DNA of 64,000 nucleotides, from assembly GCA_025399215.1 (NCBI GenBank), contig MU621151.1:1-64000 (forward strand), read 5' to 3'. Position 1 is the first letter of the stretch, and each line of letters begins with the position of its first letter. This document shows positions 59,978-64,000 of this stretch, piece by piece. The DNA comes from Globomyces pollinis-pini (Eukaryota > Chytridiomycota > Chytridiomycetes > Rhizophydiales > Globomycetaceae). The notes under the pieces are model-generated. The model saw only the letters and a program-made list of their open reading frames with translations. It did no database searches and was not told the DNA's origin. Both the position numbers and the translations under genes were made by a program.

Positions 59978-60187
59978 TGAAATCTGATCAGGAAAAAAAA
60001 TATAAATGATACGTCACAAAGGGTCACAAGAACAGCACTGTAACCTACAGCCTTTAACAAGTAGAAGAGACTCTTTTATCAAAGTGGTCAAATCAATGGA
60101 CATTGATGTGCATACAATAGGGTTACATGGTGGTCATAGATCTATAGGTAATTTAAAATTGTACTGTATAGATACTAACTAATTTAT

Positions 60188-62284
60188 TCACACTATTTCA
60201 GCTGTTGAATCATTATCTAAAACATCTTGTAGTTTCAACACTTCACTTTCGTCACTCTCGGAATAATCACCTTCAGGGTTTGACATATCACTCTCATCTT
60301 CACTCTCACAATCACTGCGAACATCATGCACTTTTGCACCATCAAACAACCAATGCCAAGGAAGTCTACCTTGTTGATATTTGGCTTTTACAGATCCGTC
60401 ATCTTTAATTTTCTTTGGTGATGGTGGTGAAATAAGTCCAGGTAGGGTTTTCATGGACTTGGTTGGGTGAGATTTAGGAATCCAATCTAATTCTTCCAAT
60501 AGATGAGTGGTTATTGTATCGCAATATCCGAGCAAGTGGATATCAAACCTTTCCATATGTGGGAGAGATTCCATATTAATTAAGATTTGAGGCACTCCTA
60601 TTGGAATGCGATCTAACATGAGAATGCTCAAGAGTAACCTTTCACATCTGCTACTGGGGCGACTTTTAAAGAAGAACCCATAACAATCAGTAAATCTACA
60701 ACTTTTCGATCTTCAGCCCAACTGTCATGAAAAACACTTGGTAAATTTTCTCCAAAAAATACAATATCAGGCTTCATTACTCCACTTTCATCGGGGCATT
60801 TGGGACAGTAAGGAACTTTCTAAGAATATTTAAGATCCCATTCTTGCATACCTTTGCAAATATTTCTGGTTCAATACTAGTGCCTGGCACCTGATATTTG
60901 CACTGAACGCATTTTGCAGTAGCAAATGAACCTAATAAACTATTAAGAATTAAGAAAAAATACCATGGCATTGAACCACTCGCTTGATACCAGCAACATT
61001 TTCTAATGTATCAATATTTTGTGTGTAATTTCTCAGCAGTTTCCCCTTCTCTTCCAGAACCTTTATGAATTTATGAGATGGGGATGGTTTGAAGTTGCTT
61101 GGATAGATTTCCTATACAAAATAAGTAAAAGTCCAAATGAGAGATATAGAAGTTGATTATTGTATTTGTGAAAGTATTACATTTGCAAAAGAATAGAACG
61201 TTTCCGGTCTGAATTTAAAGTATTCCAAATCAAACATTTCCTGTGGATCCGACAGCTCACTAAAACAAACAAGTGATCAAAAAAAAGGAATGAAATACAA
61301 TTCTTGTAATCTTGAATAGATTCCATTTTCAGATCGAAAGTCGGGAATTCCACAAGAAACCGAAACACCAGCACCTACAATATCAATCACTGATAGAAAG
61401 CGCACCAGTCAAGACTACAATATTTTTTGCGTTTTTAATTAGACTGATGGCATCTTGAACTGTGGAATGATTTAATCTTTCTCTTTTTACGCCCTGTACG
61501 TTAAACGGTTAATAAATACTTTGTGTAAAAACACAGATTTGAAGATTGGTAATAATTCCTCGAGGGGTGCATTGGAGAGCTCTGAAGGTAGAGGCGAATC
61601 AAACAGATCAAACAATTCATACAGAGTATAATGTGGGGAATATTTGTTTAGAAATCCCCAAAATCCCAACACTCTGGCATCATCTTTTGCGGTATCTTTT
61701 TGTGTAGATGTAAAAGTTGTGATTGGCTCTTTGGTTTCATTTTCCTCGGATTGCTGATCAGTATTCCCTATTGCTGATTGACACTCTAAATCTCTATTTA
61801 ACATATTTGGTGAGATGATTGAGTTGGATTTTGTGGTTGTTTCTGGTTGCGTGATTTCAATGGCCACATATCCAGTATTTTGCAGAGATGATTGTTTCTT
61901 AAGCTCTTGTACATTTCTTGCCAGTGTATCATTTGCCTCTGAACTATCAATGTGAACAGTGTTTAGTTGTTGAGAGTTTTGGAACTTTTTCTCTTTCAGA
62001 TCAAGAATTTGTGATTGATTATTAAGATTTGAAGTAGACTGAAGTTGAGTTGATTGAAGTACATTTACAAGTTGAGGGGAGTTGATTTTTGATGATAGGA
62101 TTGGAGAGCTTAACTTTGACTTTTTAGGAGAGGAATCATTTGAAGATATTATTATATTGCTTTTGTTAGTACCAATTGAATTATTATTAGTTTGTGATGT
62201 AACTGTTCTCTTCTTTGAGGTAATCAAAGAGTTCTCTGTTTTATTTTCTATATGAATATTCTGTTGATCAAAAGTTCTTTTCAT
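60188..62284 (-). CDS. Sir2-family NAD-dependent deacetylase (SIRT1/Sir2-like)
   Basis: A long low-complexity N-terminus ([20 protein letters not shown]) leads to [20 protein letters not shown], the Sir2-specific entry domain. A 26-nt intron (about 61500-61525) removes a frame break and gives [14 protein letters not shown], then [35 protein letters not shown], the catalytic QCHG, the zinc pairs CVQC and CPKC, and [11 protein letters not shown]. The tail is acidic and Ser-rich. All sirtuin catalytic elements are present. Nuclear deacetylation of histones is the expected role. Confidence 0.87.
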
Positions 62285-62533
62285 TAGTTTTAAGGGAGTT
62301 ATTAAAAGAGTTCAGGGTTGTTTTTGTCTTTGCCTTTCTTTGATTTTTTGTTTTTTTTCCTCTTTGTGGCTAAACTGAACCCAATGATGAACATGGTAAA
62401 AGAACCATTCATATTGTGATAAAGTTAATAGATCTCTGTCAATGAAATACTTTTATTTTTTGATACACGTTTTTATTAGCTGTACAACTGAAGTGAAACT
62501 GGTTCTTGCGGTGTTTGGTATATTAAAAGTTGA

Positions 62534-62949
62534 TTAGTGTTGATTCGTTAGTTTCTGATAGAGTTGTCGGTGATGTTCTCGTAACTTGAACCAAACAATT
62601 CCTCCAGAGAAAAATAAAACAACAAAGTTTATCAACTAAAATAATTAAAGAAGTAAAATACATGAAACCAACAGACTTTTGAAAATTCGAGTTGAGAGTC
62701 TAGAAGAGGAGTGCAATCCTGATATTGAGGGGGAGTTTTAGCATTAGGGATTAACAAAGCAGGTGTACAAAATAATTCCTCACGAAATCCATTTGGACAT
62801 AGAAGATCATCAGCTAGGTCTGAACAAGGTAGACAAGGTCCAACGGAACAAGAATAATCTAGAACAAACGAAGAATTAATTTGTACATTCCAAGGGAATG
62901 TTTCTTTAGCCAGACTTGATAAAACAAACAGAAACAAATGAAAAATCAT
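62534..62949 (-). CDS. JTB-like membrane protein
   Basis: I start at 62949 (MIFHLFLFVLSSLAKETFPW), which opens a signal peptide; an in-frame ATG lies at 63030. The ectodomain has the JTB cysteine pattern: CSVGPCLPCSDLADDLLCPN, GFREELFC, QYQDCTPLL, KVCWFH. An intron near 62640-62662 leads to the membrane helix LINFVVLFFSGGIVWFKLRE and the short tail RQLYQKLTNQH. Human JTB (jumping translocation breakpoint) has the same order CxPCS...C...GY.E...C...K.C and the same helix and tail. About 130 residues. Confidence 0.7.
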
Positions 62950-63303
62950 AGTTAAAAAAAAGCAAGAGAAAATGAAAAAGAAATGACAATCCATCAATTG
63001 ATCTATTAAGAGTATCCCAATGAGTACCATGAATCTTTATCAATTAGAATATTAGATTGTCCTAATGAATACTGTATAACTTTGGAATCGATCGTAAATC
63101 TGACGTGAATTAATTAATACTCACAATCAACTGAACTAAAAAACTATCATCATTAATGACACCCATTCAGATCCATTGATCCTTTGCATATCAAGTCCAC
63201 TGTTACCATGACACTCATGTTTCATTCCTACTCTGTCCGGTTTCAACAAACGCCTTAACGCCTTTCTCTTACCTTCATTTCTTTACCCAATTTGAAAAAT
63301 TTA
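62950..63303. other. Divergent promoter region
   Basis: Spacer between the JTB-like and SH3-SAM genes; no gene seen. Confidence 0.4.
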
Positions 63304-64000
63304 ATGCCTGATTTGGTTTACGCTATACATTCTTTCGTTCCTGAAGAAATTGATGAATTAGGTTTCCTTGCTGGCGAATCTTTAGTGCTACTTGAAAAGG
63401 ACAACTTGTACAACGACGGCTGGTGGAAAGTACCCTTTGGTTGTGATCTAATTCTTTAGGGAATGAAATCAAACGGAAAAGTTGGTATATTTCCAAGGTA
63501 TCATTTTACTCATATTCACATTGGCAGTTCCTTTGTTTCTGAAAATCAAATTCCCACTCAACCTAATGCGATAAATCAAACACTCGAAAAGACTAACATT
63601 GAAGACAGCACTATTAATTGGACTCCAAATGAAGTTGCTGATTGGATTGCACAAATTGGTTTATTATATTTAATTAATGTTAAGGTTTCGAGAACGAAAA
63701 ACAAAAGTTTATTGGTATGCATTTATATAAGATTCTAACTCGGCAGACAATCATATTACTGGATCTGAGCTACTTAATTCAACTCTGATCAGTTTAAAGG
63801 AATTAGGAATTGATGAAATGACAACTAGAATTAAGCTTTTACATGCAGTCATACTTCTTAAAGATAGAGATCAAGGTGTTATTTCAGCACAATGTTTTGA
63901 ATCCTCAAAGGGGGTTTTGGGGCATTCTGATATCCAGAGTGGGTTAAGTGTAAACCTTTCACATTCGGATGATGATAATGACAGTCTATATGAAATTGAA
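63304..64000 (+). CDS. SH3-SAM protein, Boi1/Boi2-like, cut by window end
   Basis: Start MPDLVYAIHSFVPEEIDELG. The SH3 domain is completed across a 30-nt intron: LLEKDNLYNDGWWKGMKSNG, then KVGIFPRYHF. A SAM domain follows after a Ser/Thr-rich linker: TPNEVADWIAQIGFENEKQK, with two short introns, then DNHITGSELLNSTLISLKEL and GIDEMTTRIKLLHAVILL. In yeast Boi1/Boi2 the order is SH3, SAM, PH and the proteins act at polarised growth sites. A PH domain would lie beyond the window. Confidence 0.8.

Noticed and set aside
61487..61530. Frameshift inactivating the sirtuin gene
   Set aside because: A 26-nt GT-AG intron restores the frame into the catalytic domain.

Overview
The window looks like nuclear DNA of an early-diverging fungus. 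It is AT-rich, uses the standard code with all three stops in use, and carries fungal hallmark genes: a Pma1-type plasma-membrane proton ATPase, Nrg1-like and Crz1-like zinc-finger factors, a Boi-like SH3-SAM protein and a GH5 sterylglucosidase-type enzyme. It also keeps genes that are typically missing from model yeasts, namely BORCS8, SCOC, JTB and LST2 relatives. Most genes are split by very short introns, about 25-35 nt, with GTA(A/T)G-like donors. I could splice most of them by eye because the joined exons restore known family motifs. I could not fix the genus.

Layout. 1-577: remnant of a non-LTR retrotransposon (minus). 634-3260: a Gcn4/CpcA-like bZIP gene (minus) diverging from a Pho80/Pcl5-like cyclin gene (plus), with TGASTCA sites in front of both. 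3508-7000: Chz1-like histone chaperone, an unresolved coding-like stretch, a 50-residue ORF, and RanBP1 with a long repetitive tail. 7094-16424: RNA polymerase I largest subunit, a GH5 glycosylceramide/sterylglucoside hydrolase ending in a CaaX box, and an HSP20-like protein. 16523-24453 (all minus): two tandem CaMK genes, an acyl-CoA-binding/ankyrin protein next to a promethin-like membrane protein, and two tandem MFS transporters. 25234-26547: a STYX-like phosphatase and BORCS8. 26788-35000: a Crz1-like factor, then a tandem family of three Nrg1-like zinc-finger genes in gene-poor DNA that holds a foldback inverted repeat. 35961-47804: a three-RRM protein, a small membrane protein, an MBOAT acyltransferase, an F-box/LRR protein, a methyltransferase, a type I membrane protein, a small secreted protein, a RING-H2 protein, SCOC and a membrane-anchored ubiquitin protease. 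47882-54475: Pma1, a cyclophilin, a DUF4097-type beta-helix protein and a secreted propeller-like protein. 54635-57742: a divergent pair, Urc1-type GTP cyclohydrolase II and uracil phosphoribosyltransferase. 57917-64000: MOZART1, an LST2-like protein, ROMO1/Mgr2, a Sir2/SIRT1 deacetylase, JTB and the start of an SH3-SAM (Boi-like) protein cut by the window end.

The best candidates for linked systems are the bZIP-cyclin pair, which matches the known yeast Gcn4-Pcl5 feedback loop but here as neighbouring genes; the Urc1-UPRT pair, matching uracil catabolism; and the Nrg1-like triplet, which shares a short C-terminal motif I do not recognise. All functional statements rest on motifs read by eye; no database search was run.
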